The notes beneath the pieces are model-generated. The model was not told the origin of the DNA. It did no database searches and saw only the letters and a program-made list of their open reading frames with translations. This document shows, one piece after another, positions 10,636 to 22,609 of a stretch of 64,000 bases of DNA. Position 1 is the first letter of the stretch. The number at the start of each line of letters is the position of its first letter. The position numbers were made by a program, and so were the translations under genes. This DNA comes from Ostrinia nubilalis (taxonomy: Eukaryota > Arthropoda > Insecta > Lepidoptera > Crambidae), in contig NC_087093.1 of assembly GCF_963855985.1 (NCBI RefSeq), positions 9,989,501 through 10,053,500 on the forward strand, given 5' to 3'.

Positions 10636-10732
10636 ATTGTTATTTTAGTATTTCATTCTAGCTATTATATTTCCAAGAATAACCTGGTTTTGCCATGTCT
10701 GAATACAGTTTTGCCATGTCTGAATACAGTTT

Positions 10733-11459
10733 TTTTTTCGGTTTCGGTAAAACCGGTTTTGTGACCCCCTAAATCCCACCCTTACGTTCATATAAAAAGA
10801 ATGTGCGTAATCTATACGTACATAAGGCACCTAAAATAATAGAGAGGAAAGAATTGATTGTATTGAACAATGAACCGTCTCAGCTATAAAAGACCCACTA
10901 AACTGAACTGTCCCACCAAACACATTGATAGGGGGCGCCACCATTGTTCACCTGTACAAGGTTTCCCAAAAAGTACTGTCAAGCCGAAGCCCAGAGGTAG
11001 AGTATCACTAGGGCTACCCGAATACTCGATTTTTTCAAGTTATTTATAATTTTCAGATGATATGATAATGATGAAAATCTTTATCATATTTCAAAAACTG
11101 GGATAAAATCTATCCTACGTCCTTTCCCGGGACTCAACCATTTCTATGCCAAATTTCATCAAAATCGGTTCAGTGGTTTAGGCGTGAAAGCAAGACAAAG
11201 TTACTTTCACATTTATAATATTAGTATAGATGCAATGTTTTTGCCTCGATTAAATAAAACATTGTGATCAAAATAAAAACTTATTATCAAAATATTTTAT
11301 AGGTTATTAGGTACTCAATACACAAATCAGCCGGCTCCTAGTCTAAAATCGAAATTAAATGATTTAAACTACAAATAAAAATGATTCAAACAGTACTAGT
11401 TTTTAGGTTCAAATTCGACTGCTCTAGTGGACGCACGGAACGGCAACGTCGCAGTCGAC
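10733..11459 (-). repeat. Inner arm of the palindrome: right interior and TIR start of E1
   Basis: This is the inverted copy of 12123-13021, joined at the palindromic GTCGAC at 11454-11459. It includes a Helitron-like 5' phrase (inverted at about 11150-11230) and the empty site of the MITE present at 12640-12806 in the partner arm. Confidence 0.9.
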
Positions 11460-12293
11460 ATGAGAATGTCTCCAACTTCCTCATTGGCCCTAGAGCAATT
11501 CCAAGTATACCATCATTAAAAGCCTAATTAGAGTCATCAAACCTCTCAGTCATTCAATTAGAGCCATTAGAACTTCATAACTATGAGTTGTTTTCTATGT
11601 GTAAGCTGAGGACACGTGTCTCCAGCTGACACATCTGTATCTTCGTAAATATTTATGCTACGATAATGTATTATACCTCAAAAATTACAGTCGAATCCAA
11701 ATAGTAGGCTTTCCACTTTTCAAGACTTTAGCTCAAATACTGTTAAAACCACGATCAAAAAACTATGTGCGAGCTGGAGTACCATGTCTCCAGCTTACAC
11801 ATGTGTATCTTCGTAAATATTTAAGCTACATCAATGTTTTATATCTCATAAATTAAAGTCGAATAAAAAAACCCGACTTCAAATCTTTCAAAGCTTTATT
11901 TCGAACCGTTTTCGAACTACGAACCGATACGTATGTGTAAGCTGGTGACACGTAACACACGGTGGATTATTAAAACCGTATAAGTTAGAGTTGCGTTTTA
12001 AAGATCAAATAATTCGTTATAATTGAAGTCCACACGAGACATAATTGCAAATCTCTAGGCCTCTTAGTTTCAGAATTAAAAGCCAAAAACTATTTTCCCG
12101 CCAAATAATTCAAATAATATGGGTCGACTGCGACGTTGCCGTTCCGTGCGTCCACTAGAGCAGTCGAATTTGAACCTAAAAACTAGTACTGTTTGAATCA
12201 TTTTTATTTGTAGTTTAAATCATTTAATTTCGATTATAAGAATTTTAGACTAGGAGCCGGCTGATTTCTGTATTGAGTACCTAATAACCTATA
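11460..12293 (+). repeat. E2 left TIR
   Basis: About 834 bp, pairing with 15006-15838. One visible difference is ATCATTAAAA against ATCAATAAAA near 11513. Confidence 0.9.
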
Positions 12294-12360
12294 AAATATT
12301 TTGATAATAAGTTTTTATTTTGATCACAATGTTTTATTTAATCGAGGCAAAAACATTGCA

Positions 12361-12500
12361 TCTATACTAATATTATAAATGTGAAAGTAACTTTGTCTTG
12401 CTTTCACGCCTAAACCACTGAACCGATTTTGATGAAATTTGGCATAGAGATGGTTGAGTCCCGGGAAAGGACGTAAGATAGATTTTATCCCAGTTTTTGA
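12361..12500 (+). mobile_element. Helitron-like 5' fragment inside E2
   Basis: 'A|TCTATACTAATATTATAAA' begins like a Lep1 Helitron. It is followed by 'CACGCCTAAACCACTGAACC', 'TTTTGATGAAATTTGGCAT' and so on. No CTAG end follows. The same fragment is inverted in E1 near 11100-11230, so it entered before the E copies separated. Confidence 0.6.
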
Positions 12501-12639
12501 AATATGATAAAGATTTTCATCATTATCATATCATCTGAAAATTATAAATAACTTGAAAAAATCGAGTATTCGGGTAGCCCTAGTGATACTCTACCTCTGG
12601 GCTTCGGCTTGACAGTACTTTTTGGGAAACCTTGTACAG

Positions 12640-12806
12640 AGCCCCGATTACGGTAACTTTTATAACGTCTACAATCCAGACGCGTTTCTGATTCTGCGAT
12701 ACGATTGGTCAAAACAGCTGACGTACGCTGTTGAACGACCTATCGTATCGCAGAATCGAGAAGCGTGTCTGGATTAATGACGTTAAAAATTACCGTAATC
12801 GGGGCT
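12640..12806. mobile_element. Palindromic MITE, 167 bp, 3-bp target, empty site in E1
   Basis: Begins AGCCCCGATTACGGTAA and ends TTACCGTAATCGGGGCT, with about 65-bp inverted arms. CAG flanks it on both sides (12637-12639 and 12807-12809). The matching place in E1 reads uninterrupted CACCTGTACAAGG (inverted, about 10950). Confidence 0.9.
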
Positions 12807-13195
12807 CAGGTGAACAATGGTGGCGCCTCCTATCAATGTGTTTGGTGGGACAGTTCAGTTTAGTGGGTCTTTTATAGCTGAGACGGTTCATTGTTCAATA
12901 CAATCAATTCTTTCCTCTCTATTATTTTAGGTGCCTTAAGTACGTATAGATTACGCACATTCTTTTTATATGAACGCAAGGGTGGGATTTAGGGGGTCAC
13001 AAAACCGGTTTTACCGAAACCTTTTTTTTTAATACAAGTTTTACGGCTATGGATATAGATCCTTACGGCCAATTCTGTGCAAATGCTGTACAAAATGCTG
13101 TGTTTCGTCTATTTTGTGATGTCTTAGTAGGTAGTGATTGTGATTTGTGATGTTAATGTTGTTAATTTTTTTTTTCAACAAAAGAAGAAGAATTC

Positions 13196-14110
13196 AATGA
13201 GGGCTTTCGCGATTGGAAAATCCGCCAGATGGCAATACGTAGACGCGAGGTCAAAATCATGAAGCTACAGATAAAATGGAGGCCACACTCCGAATACCTA
13301 CTTGAAGCACAAACTAAGTATCACTATCTCGCTCTCTGTGGGCAGACTCGCTCTTTCTAAATAAACACAAAATATAAAATTGCTCAAATTCAATGAAACC
13401 AATGTAAAATCTTTATTTCTTGACATAGGTATCATTAAAAATGATAAGTGTAATTACTGGTAAAACGTTTTCGGAAGAAATTACTGTAAAAAATGTGAAA
13501 AATGTTTACAATGATCCAATGTCGGAAATCACGAAATAAACACTTACGCGTGGAATCTTATGTCACTTCCAGGACACCACGTACTACCGCAACCACGCAC
13601 TACAAAATTTTGCACCAATTCTTGTGATAAAACAATGATTATTTCCTGTAAACAATCTCAAACGAAATTAACTGCTTAATAAACAAAATAGTAAACAACC
13701 GCCATGATGGGCCGGATTGGGCCGATGTTGCCACATGGTACCGATTACCCAGGAATTGGGATTGTAATTCCCTGATTCGCCAACACATTAAGCCTAAATG
13801 GCCGACAATTTTGTGTTTTTTATTTAACTAGGTAATCTTAGTTTCAAATATTAATTATTTATTTGTTTAAATTCTGATTTGGTTAGTGAATTGGCTATTT
13901 CGAAGAATTTACAAGGAGATTTAAATCAGAAGATAGCAATACTACAGTTCACACTAAAAATAGAGGTAGGGCCGCAGAGAGCGAGATAGATATAAGTAGG
14001 TATTTGACTCAAGTTTTTGTTCCAACTCTGCCCTCCATTTTTATCTTTAGCTTCATGGTCCAAATGCTGCGTGATTGGTGGATTTTGACATATCTGTCAA
14101 TGTCATGCAA
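13196..14110. mobile_element. Copy of the 36592 MITE, split by another TIR element
   Basis: The left part, 'GAGGGCTTTCGCGATTGG' to 'ACGTAGACGCGAGGTC' (13196-13252), and the right part, 'GGTCCAAATGCTGCGTGATT' onward (14056-14110), together match half of the palindromic MITE at 36592-36770. They are separated by an insertion of about 800 bp. Confidence 0.7.
13254..14060. mobile_element. TIR element of about 800 bp nested in the MITE
   Basis: 'CATGAAGCTACAGATAAAAT' on the left pairs with 'TTTTTATCTTTAGCTTCATG' on the right. Inverted similarity continues to 'TATCTCGCTCTCTG' at about 13325 and 'CAGAGAGCGAGATA' at about 13977. GGTC occurs on both sides. No transposase ORF. Confidence 0.7.
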
Positions 14111-14138
14111 AATCTGTTTGTAACCATAGAGCAAAATA

Positions 14139-14815
14139 CAGGGTGGAAACGATAAGTGATCTCACTCGATTATTTCTAAACTATACAAGATATCAATAAA
14201 CTAGTTATTGATCCTGAAAGTGCTTCATGAGCTCTATCAAACGGTATTAATAATAGGTTACAGAATAAACTGGATCTATCCGAAACTTCAATGTTTCCAG
14301 CTTCCATACATTTGGTAAAGTCACATTATTTTAAAAACTACATATGATATCGTAAAACTGATTACTGATTCTAAAAGTGCTTCACAAGCTCTATCCAATG
14401 GTATCAATAATAGGTTACAGAATAAACTGGATCTAACCAAAAATTCAATGTTTCCTTCTTCCATACATTTAGTACTACCACAGTCATGACACTCATCTCT
14501 TGACAATATTATAGCAAGTAAAGCCTAAAACCAATGTTTTTCATTAATAATTTAAAATAAGAATACAATTTACGAGTTTATTTTAAGTATTTATTATTAA
14601 ATTAAAAAAATTACACTTCTAATATTGTGTGTCTGGCATACATTTAGTATGGAAGCTGGAAACATTGAATTTTCAGATAGATCCAGTTTATTCTGTAACT
14701 TATTATTGGTACCGTTTGAAAGAGCTCATTAAGCACTTTCAGGATCAGTAACCAGTTTTTTAATATCTTGTATAGTTAAGAAATAATCGAGTGAGATCAC
14801 TTAACGTTTCCACCC
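14139..14815. repeat. 170-bp module copies inside E2
   Basis: Two forward copies (14139-14330 and 14340-14490) and one inverted (14640-14815), the mirror image of the set in E1 at 7828-8455. Confidence 0.75.
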
Positions 14816-15005
14816 TGTATAGTTGTTGCCCATTTTTGCCACTTGACGTGGCAGAATCGTGGGACTTCACGGTATTTAAATAAAAATTAAAGTGGTTGCG
14901 TTTAGAAACGCCACAAATATTTGAGTCTTTGGAAACAAGTTCGTTATTATACTTGTATATTAAAATATAATTTTGTTTTACCTAGCTTTTTCTTATTAAT
15001 AAAAT

Positions 15006-15838
15006 ATAGGTTATTAAGTACTCAATACACAAATCAGCCGGCTCCTAGTCTAAAATTCTTATAATCGAAATTAAATGGTTTAAACTACAAATAAAAATGA
15101 TTCAAACAGTACTAGTTTTTAGGTTCAAATTCGACTGCTCTAGTGGACGCACGGAACGGCAACGTCGCAGTCGACCCATATTATTTGAATTATTTGGCGG
15201 GAAAATAGTTTTTGGCTTTTAATTCTGAAACTAAGAGGCCTAGAGATTTGAAATTATGTCTCGTGTGGACTTCAATTATAACGAATTATTTGATCTTTAA
15301 AACGCAACTCTAAGTTATACGGTTTTAATAATCCACCGTGTGTTACGTGTCACCAGCTTACACATACGTATCGGTTCGTAGTTCGAAAACGGTTCGAAAT
15401 AAAGCTTTGAAAGATTTGAAGTCGGGTTTTTTTATTCGACTTTAATTTATGAGATATAAAACATTGATGTAGCTTAAATATTTACGAAGATACAGATGTG
15501 TAAGCTGGAGACATGGTACTCCAGCTCGCACATAGTTTTTTTATCGTGGTTTTAACAGTATTTGAGCTAAAGTCTTGAAAAGTGGAAAGCCTACTATTTG
15601 GATTTGACTGTAATTTTTGAGGTATAATACATTATCGTAGCATAAATATTTACGAAGATACAGATGTGTCAGCTGGAGACACGTGTCCTCAGCTTACACA
15701 TAGAAAACAACTCATAGTTATGAAGTTCTAATGGCTCTAATTGAATGACTGAGAGGTTTGATGACTCTAATTAGGCTTTTATTGATGGTATACTTGGAAT
15801 TGCTCTAGGGCCAATGAGGAAGTTGGAGACATTCTCAT
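15006..15838 (-). repeat. E2 right TIR
   Basis: Inverted copy of 11460-12293, ending GGAGACATTCTCAT at 15838, followed directly by the GCAGTCGAC target copy. Confidence 0.9.
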
Positions 15839-15847
15839 GCAGTCGAC

Positions 15848-16510
15848 CCATATTATTTGAATTATTTGGCGGGAAAATAGTTTTTGGCTTTTAATTCTGA
15901 AACTAAGAGGCCTAGAGATTTGAAATTATGTCTCGTGTGTACTTCAATTATAACGAATTATTTGATCTTTAAAACGCAACTCTAACTTATACGGTTTTAA
16001 TAATCCACCGTGTGTTACGTGTCACCAGCTTACACATACGTATCGGTTCGTAGTTCGAAAACGGTTCGAAATAAAGCTTTGAAAGAATTGAAGTCGGGTT
16101 TTTTTATTCGACTTTAATTTATGAGATATAAAACATTGATGTAGCTTAAATATTTACGAAGATACAGATGTGTAAGCTGGAGACACGGTACTCCAGCTCG
16201 CACATAGTTTTTTGATCGTGGTTTTAACAGTATTTGAGCTAAAGTCTTGAAAAGTGGAAAGCCTACTATTTGGATTCGACTGTAATTTTTGAGGTATAAT
16301 ACATTATCGTAGCATAAATATTTACGAAGATACAGATGTGTCAGCTGGAGACACGTGTCCTCAGCTTACACATAGAAAACAACTCATAGTTATGAAGTTC
16401 TAATGGCTCTAATTGAATGACTGAGAGGTTTGATGACTCTAATTAGGCTTTTATTGATGGTATACTTGGAATTGCTCTAGGGCCAATGAGGAAGTTGGAG
16501 ACATTCTCTT
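15848..16510 (-). repeat. Outer part of the E1 right TIR
   Basis: Inverted copy of 6806-7470. Its continuation toward the interior is at 11299-11459, on the other side of E2. Ends GGAGACATTCTCTT at 16510, followed by GTAAAACGA. Confidence 0.9.
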
Positions 16511-16642
16511 GTAAAACGACTACGGCGTAAAAAATAATAACAAGTCTTTATTAATATTTTTACAAGAACATTAGCAAATCGACCAATTATTCATAATGAA
16601 AACATTATGAAAATATTATGAGTTTGAGAGATTTCTTGTTAA

Positions 16643-16690
16643 AGAATCGTCATAGTTACGGTCAAAGTTAGGTGGTGCAACTCAGCCTAA
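16643..16690 (-). mobile_element. End fragment of the GGCTG.GTTGCACCA MITE family
   Basis: Inverted, it reads GGCTGAGTTGCACCACCTAA followed by CTTTGACCGTAAC, as in the fuller copies at 33921 and 35352. Confidence 0.65.
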
Positions 16691-18020
16691 TATTCCTTAT
16701 TTTATATTAAAATAACTAACCTTGGTTTGCTCGAGCAGTATTTCACTTTAAACACTTCACAAACTTTCTTCGAGACGTCTGTTCACGGCAGAGGTTGGAT
16801 AGCTACTGAGTTCGAACGACCAAGTGAGTAATATAACTTGAATGACTGAGTGAATCGACCGAACGAGTTGCTGGATCTGACGTTAGTCGATATCCGATAC
16901 TTATTAAAACTTTAATTAATTATTTATTTATTTAATTAATATTTTTTTATATTAAAAAATTACTTATTAATTATTATTGAATATACCAATTACTTTGCAA
17001 TATTAAAGTGTACCTGCGTGTAGGAACTACGTTGACAAAGAATAACAATAAGTTGAAGGAGCGGAAAAATTGACATATAAAATCCTAAGGCAGTTGAAAT
17101 TGAATTCACAGTAGAAAAACATGCTAACCTTTTCGTGACAATGTGTATATTGATCTTGTTCAATAATTAAGCGAATTAAAGCCCGTAAACCCATTTACCT
17201 CTTAATAACATAAAGTCTCTTGTGTAGCATAATGATAAATTAGATAAGATAGAGTCATACAGGGTAAGCACATTTCTGTAGTATAAATCCCTTGTGTGTA
17301 ATTATATCATTTCTAGTCGAAAATTGAATTTTATGTTGCTCTGCTCTGGTTCTCCTCCGTTTGTATTCATATCGAGTTAGTGTATTGGTTTGCTTTAACT
17401 AAAATTACTTAGATAGAGCATAAGAATTGACCGAACGCTGGTGGCCAAAATATGGTGGCTTTAACCTGAAATGACCACAAGATGCGTTAAAATTATCTCT
17501 TTTCAGATACTATTTAACCCTCTTGAAAACAAGGCTTTATGCCATAAAGCTTGCAAGACTTGACCCAGCCAAAGCTTTAAAAATAAGTTTATCTGTTGCT
17601 AAAATCATACTTAGTTGTAATGACCTATTTACTAGTACATAATATTATGGACTATACCTATTGCTTTGTATTTTTCCATCGATCAAATACGTTCAAACGA
17701 ATCGCAAAATATTATGACCTTTGGCAATTTGTTATACGGGCATGCCTAGAGTGCTTCACGAACAATTTATACACATTTTGCGCTCGCTAAATTAAAAAAG
17801 TTCGCAATCACTTCAGCCTAAAAACAAATTAAAAATACGTCGAGTTTACAATTGTACGATAGGGAAAAAAGTTAACGCAAGCGTAACCGAACTAAGTACA
17901 CTCCATGCAGTTCAAAAAGCTTAGTCGGAATAGCAGTCTGATATCGATAGTAGAAAAGGACAAATAAAATCGATATTTTAATCTTTTTATAGGACTAAGG
18001 ATTCTTGGTCGTGTCTATGG
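16691..18020. other. Intergenic, nothing coding
   Basis: AT-rich. The short ORF at 17596-17790 has no domain, conserved-looking motif or splice context. Confidence 0.45.
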
Positions 18021-18025
18021 TCCAC

Positions 18026-18215
18026 GCGACACTTTGGTGTCCTTTCATCACCCATGGAAAGAAAGAAAGAAAGAAAAAAAACAATGTTTATTGGGCACCT
18101 AATTACAAAAAGTTCACTTTGTTCACCTAGGTGATTTTATCAGAGGACACCAAAGTGTCGCCTGTAATCTACTTTGATCACCTGGGTGATTAAATCCAGG
18201 ATGGGTGATCAAAGT
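18026..18215. repeat. Inverted repeat around a GAAA microsatellite
   Basis: GCGACACTTTGGTGTCCT (18026-18043) is inverted at 18145-18162, and both arms contain the self-complementary 'ACACTTTGGTGT'/'ACACCAAAGTGT'. Between them lies (GAAA)n at 18058-18078 and TTCACCTAGGTGATTTT; further GATCACCTGGGTGATTA-type phrases follow. Probably a small foldback element. Confidence 0.6.
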
Positions 18216-20425
18216 GGAATAGACTTAGGTAAATATTATGGACAAAATTCTATAAGCGTGATTTTATAGACGTGGGAGAAAAAGTGATGATTCGTTACAT
18301 TGGTACTCTAAATAATTGTTATTTGTCTTAAAATCGTACGAACAAAACAGGCTCCATTCAGTTTGACAGCGTTGTGATTGTGTGTTCACAGCAACTGTTC
18401 GATGAAATCACAACGTGTAGGTAACCGTTTGTAACGTTTAAAATGAAGCTATTCCTATAAATGTATAGGAATGTATTTCTTGACTATTATTAACACTTCT
18501 GTCAAACTCTTACCAACCATGGTTATTTTTGTAATTAAAAAGGTGTTATTTCGTCGCAAAAACAGGGAACAACGTTGCAATGTACTGTTTCAGCAATTAA
18601 AATTTGTGGAGGACGCCGAACTGAAAATTATACATGAAGAGAGATTAGGGTGACCACATAGATTAACCGGCTTTATTTGGGGCACGGTTTTATCTAGTTT
18701 GGGTTAAGTGAATTGCTAAAGTAATACAGTGTTGAATAGAGTGTTTGAAGTTACAGTAATGCTTTATTAAAGTTAAAAATGTTCATAAAATAAGAAAGGT
18801 GAGACTTTTTTGGCTCCGGTCCAACACGATTAGTGTGCTCTAAAAATAGTGTTTTGCAAGGTAGATAGATATAACACACTTTATTGTACACCACAGAAGA
18901 CAAAAAAGGTACTTAGTAAAGTTTATTTCAAGTCTGTAATAACGTTTCTAGATACTCAAATTGAGAAATGCGCCTCAAAATAATTTATTAATATAGGTAC
19001 TTAGAATCATGATACTTTTGAGTGGGCGAACGAGTATATTGTAGCTATTTTTATAAGCAATTTTGAATGAAATACGGAACCAGCTTCTAATGGGCTTCAA
19101 CGTAGTATTATCGCGCGTTTTTTGCTCAGTGTGTGTGAGAATTATTTGGTTAAAAAATCCTCTAAAACCTGATATCGTGGTCTCCCAATAGGTAGCCGGG
19201 TCTGTCCCCGGATTAATATTAATGATCCATGACACGCCGTTCAACAACGCCTCTCGCTATGTCTCTTTTGATTGTAAATTCTGAGCTTTGTACTTGTTGC
19301 ATAGTAAACGACCACGGAAAAGCATCCTGGTAAATATTCACCCTGTATAACGTCAAAGCTTCTGTACCCCGAGCACGAATAACTTTCGAAATCGTATACA
19401 TTATACAACTGTTGCAGCGCCGTTCTGGTTTTCATAAAAAAACGATTACCGTACTTTAAATGAAAATGATATTTATTCATGCTCCGGGTCAGATCTCAGG
19501 ACTCTTTTAGTTCACCGAATATATTCAACTTTTAAATGTTATTCCTTTAAAATATTATTCTACTTTGAAGTGGACACAAAAGGAATTCAAATAGAGGTTG
19601 CCTCTGATATTATCTGTACTTGGTCTATAGAATTCAAACATCTAGTCACTATGTACTAGGTATTTGCTCCTCTCTTAGATTTCATTATCACTTACCATTG
19701 ACGCAAAAAGTAAAAGAAATCACCATCACTGAGAAGTTTTTGAACATTGAGAAATTAAATTCACCTATTTTCAGTGCAGATTTATCTGAATTTCAAACTT
19801 TAGGTAAGTACTGCAATTGATACTAATTGATACGAACAAATAAATATCTATTACACCCCAAACTCGCGTTGATTCGTAAAGGTAGACGTCTATTACTGAT
19901 ACATTATACTAATAGTTATTGTATTATTCAATTTGGGACGGAAAATTGTACCGCGTTACCGTGTAGATACATCATTGCATTATCATCACTCCAAATGTCA
20001 TTTTCTTTGGCATGTGACAGGATCTCAATTGAATTTACTCGGGGATCGAATAAAAATGTAACACTAAGTGATGGGACTACTCTAAAGTGTTTATGAACGT
20101 GACTTTTCTGCTGATAGATAAAGTACCTTCTCAAGTGTGTCATCTCGAAGAGAAGGCGATTTGAATACGTTTACACGATACCTAAGGCTAAATATTGAAG
20201 AACATTTAATTTTATAATGGCGAATACTGTACTCGTAGCTAATGTAATCAGTTTCGTAGTCGTTCGTAGCAATTTCATAGATATTCGTAGCAGAACTCGA
20301 TGATAATATTGCGTAGCATCTCAAACTTCTCGGTACCGCGGCCATTTTGTGATTACATCATAGATTTCTAAAAATATAACAATTAGATATTTGAAACTCC
20401 TCTTTCCCTAACTTTTTCAATTATT
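18216..20425. other. Intergenic, nothing recognised
   Basis: Several short ORFs (for example 19620-19820 and 19827-20096) show no family motifs. 'TTCGTAGC' recurs several times at 20235-20305. Confidence 0.4.
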
Positions 20426-20509
20426 AGGGCGCTTTCAATTTAGACGTTTCGTGTCGTGCGTTTGTTGTTGTCGTGCGCTTGCAAGACCATTTAAATCGAA
20501 AGCGCCTTT
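20426..20509. mobile_element. 84-bp hairpin, MITE-like
   Basis: AGGGCGCTTTCAATTTA pairs with TTAAATCGAAAGCGCCT at the other end. Confidence 0.55.
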
Positions 20510-20923
20510 ATAGTGCTAAAATTTTAGCTTTATTCTCTATTTACTCGTATGTTACATCATTTTCATGCTATTCCACGTGGTTTCTAGACATTACATTTTT
20601 ACGGCTAGTCCCTAAAGTAGCTTTCGCCCCATTTCCATTTGGACTTACTTACATTACGTGTGTCATTATAACTTTCAATTAATTTGCTTTTAAGTTTCGC
20701 AATGTTAGGTATAAGTTATAATTAGTCAGATAGTATTGTGGAACCCTCTTTGTCTGCCGAATAATGGGACTGTTTCGCGCAAGCGAGATATTTAGCATTC
20801 TAGTGTACCTAGCAACATTTCAGGACGAATTCCTTTGATAGCAGTTCACAGTGAAGTTCGCAAAATATAATATGATTACGACGTCTACGCGCTAGCTTTA
20901 TAAGTACATAAGTATGTGAGTAA

Positions 20924-21066
20924 CGCCCGTATTCACAAACATTACTATGTCTCACAGTGCGCGTGGACGCACAGGGTGACACACGAACCAATCACAGAGC
21001 TCTATTCAACACTGTGCGTTGGATTTGCTGCTTCACTTAAGCAAGCATCGTTTGTGAATACGGGCG
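20924..21066. mobile_element. PIF/Harbinger-like MITE, 143 bp, TAA target
   Basis: Begins CGCCCGTATTCACAAAC and ends GTTTGTGAATACGGGCG, flanked directly by TAA on both sides (20921-20923 and 21067-21069). The 3-bp T(A/T)A-type duplication and imperfect inner arms fit Harbinger-derived MITEs. Confidence 0.88.
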
Positions 21067-21069
21067 TAA

Positions 21070-22605
21070 GTGATGTGAGGGATGTAGTCTATCATGAAAA
21101 GCTTTAAACGTAGGTTTTTTTTATGTTTTATAATATTAAACAAGGACAAAAGATTATTGTCTTTCACTTTGATACATTCAAAACAATAAATAATAATGAA
21201 CTCACCTACCATTTGATCATATCGAACTTTCGTTCGCACTGCTTACCTACTTATTTATAATTCAAATACTGAATACTACTAAATTATTCTCGCTGTAAAA
21301 TTATTCATCACCGTAAATTTTAATTTTGTGTTTTTGCTTTTATTTCTGTTGGCAACACAGCTATCTCGGGGGATTGGCGTCCGCGCCAGTCTTATTTTCA
21401 GTCTCATTAAAACCACCTGCATCAAGACGAGGCTTAATTAAAAGTGAAATGTTGGATCTGATGTAAAAAAAAACAAAATGTATTAACTATTTTCTGCGGG
21501 AAAATTGCACTTAGATTTTCTTATTCACTCAAATACAAATAATTCTGGATTTTCATCTTCATTTATGACTAAGCCTTGACCTGGTAACTTAATTGTAGGT
21601 ACTTTAAGAAATTAATTTAACGTTAGAAGTAATATTGGAAAGCCACAAGTATTTATCTTACCTACCGAAACCATGAATTACTAATTTATTATGAAAACAT
21701 GGTTTGTATAATGAGTATAACCTCGTAGATTCTGTTATTACGTGCAAAGCTAGTGCCTATCTAAAAACTAAACAACAAGGTTATTTTAATATCTAACTCG
21801 TTCAAATGATCTTAATAGCATATTACAATTAATTTGCTAACTTGTCCAAAAATTTATTACCTACTTGAACCGAAAAAGGTAATTCAAGTGACCTCATCTT
21901 TTAGTAAAAGATGACGAAAAAAGTAACTGGGTTTTCTTATAAATCAACTCTCTTTGTATTTTCTCGACATCAAACGGTCACTTGGCCGGACTTTGATAAT
22001 TTTGTTAAAAGCCTTAAAAATATTACATTTATCATTCCGAGAACCGAAAAGCCGCGTCAATGAATAAACAAGCGAAATGTAAAATATTTACCAATTTTTC
22101 GGACACCTGCGAAACTCAAAGCGAAATAAAACCGAGAGATAAGATGATGGATTAAATAAAACGACGTCAAACTGCTGAACGCACAAAGTGAGAGAGCAAA
22201 ATGCGGGGAAACAGAAGATAAAGCAAAATGGCGGGCGGGTTCGCGCCACCACGGAAAATAATGTCTTGGAGGGAAATTACTATGAAGCCTGTGGAATACG
22301 TCGACTATAGTGCACAGAGGAAAGGCGTGAGTGTGGGGGCTAAGTGCCTTTTTTCCAAGTTATTTGACGTGTCTCTCCCTTTGCTCATGTTCTCGACGCT
22401 TGCAAAAAATATCGCGTATTGCGACTGCGGAGCGGATTCTGTTCGCAAGAAATAGCTCCCATTACCGCAAGTCTCATTTTAAAAGTTAACAGCTCCTTAG
22501 TGGTGTTAGTTCGGAGTATTTCAACTTGTGTTTTAAGTAAGTTGAAATGTCTCACTAGCCAAATTATTGTTGGTGACTTTTTTTTTATTAAATCTTAATG
22601 AGAAA
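21070..22605. other. Intergenic, nothing coding supported
   Basis: The ORF at 22228-22455 lies in a slightly GC-richer patch but has no recognisable domain. Confidence 0.4.
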
Positions 22606-22609
22606 TCTC

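Larger units (their letters stand above)
11460..15838 (-). mobile_element. Large TIR element E2, inserted into the right TIR of E1
   Basis: Starts ATGAGAATGTCTCC, ends GGAGACATTCTCAT, and is flanked by a perfect 9-bp duplication, GCAGTCGAC, at 11451-11459 and 15839-15847, which belongs to E1's right TIR. The TIRs are 11460-12293 and 15006-15838 and nearly identical by eye. The interior is in opposite orientation to E1. Compared with E1 it lacks about 2.1 kb (E1 8638-10732), apparently by internal deletion. It retains about 1 kb (13224-14214) that E1 has lost between GGAT microhomologies. It also carries a private MITE at 12640-12806. Total 4379 bp; no transposase seen. Confidence 0.9.
6806..16510 (+). 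mobile_element. Large TIR element E1 (Mutator-like or foldback type), interrupted by E2
   Basis: E1 begins AAGAGAATGTCTCC and ends with its complement GGAGACATTCTCTT. It is flanked by a perfect 9-bp direct repeat, GTAAAACGA, at 6797-6805 and 16511-16519. The left TIR is 6806 to about 7638. The right TIR is split in two, about 11299-11459 and 15848-16510, by the insertion of a second copy (E2). Removing E2 and one copy of its target repeat leaves about 5.3 kb. The interior carries a 170-bp module repeated in both orientations, a hAT element, a palindromic element, a GC-rich patch with poly-A and a mariner-type MITE. No transposase ORF was found, so it is probably non-autonomous. The 9-bp duplication and very long TIRs fit Mutator-like or foldback groups, which is an inference. 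Confidence 0.88.

Noticed and set aside
10645..10830. Minus-strand ORF with a duplicated CIQTWQN
   Set aside because: The repeat is a 21-bp direct duplication ('TTTTGCCATGTCTGAATACA') in non-coding element DNA.
22228..22455. Small protein gene (75 codons)
   Set aside because: No domain, splice context or codon signal beyond a GC-richer patch.
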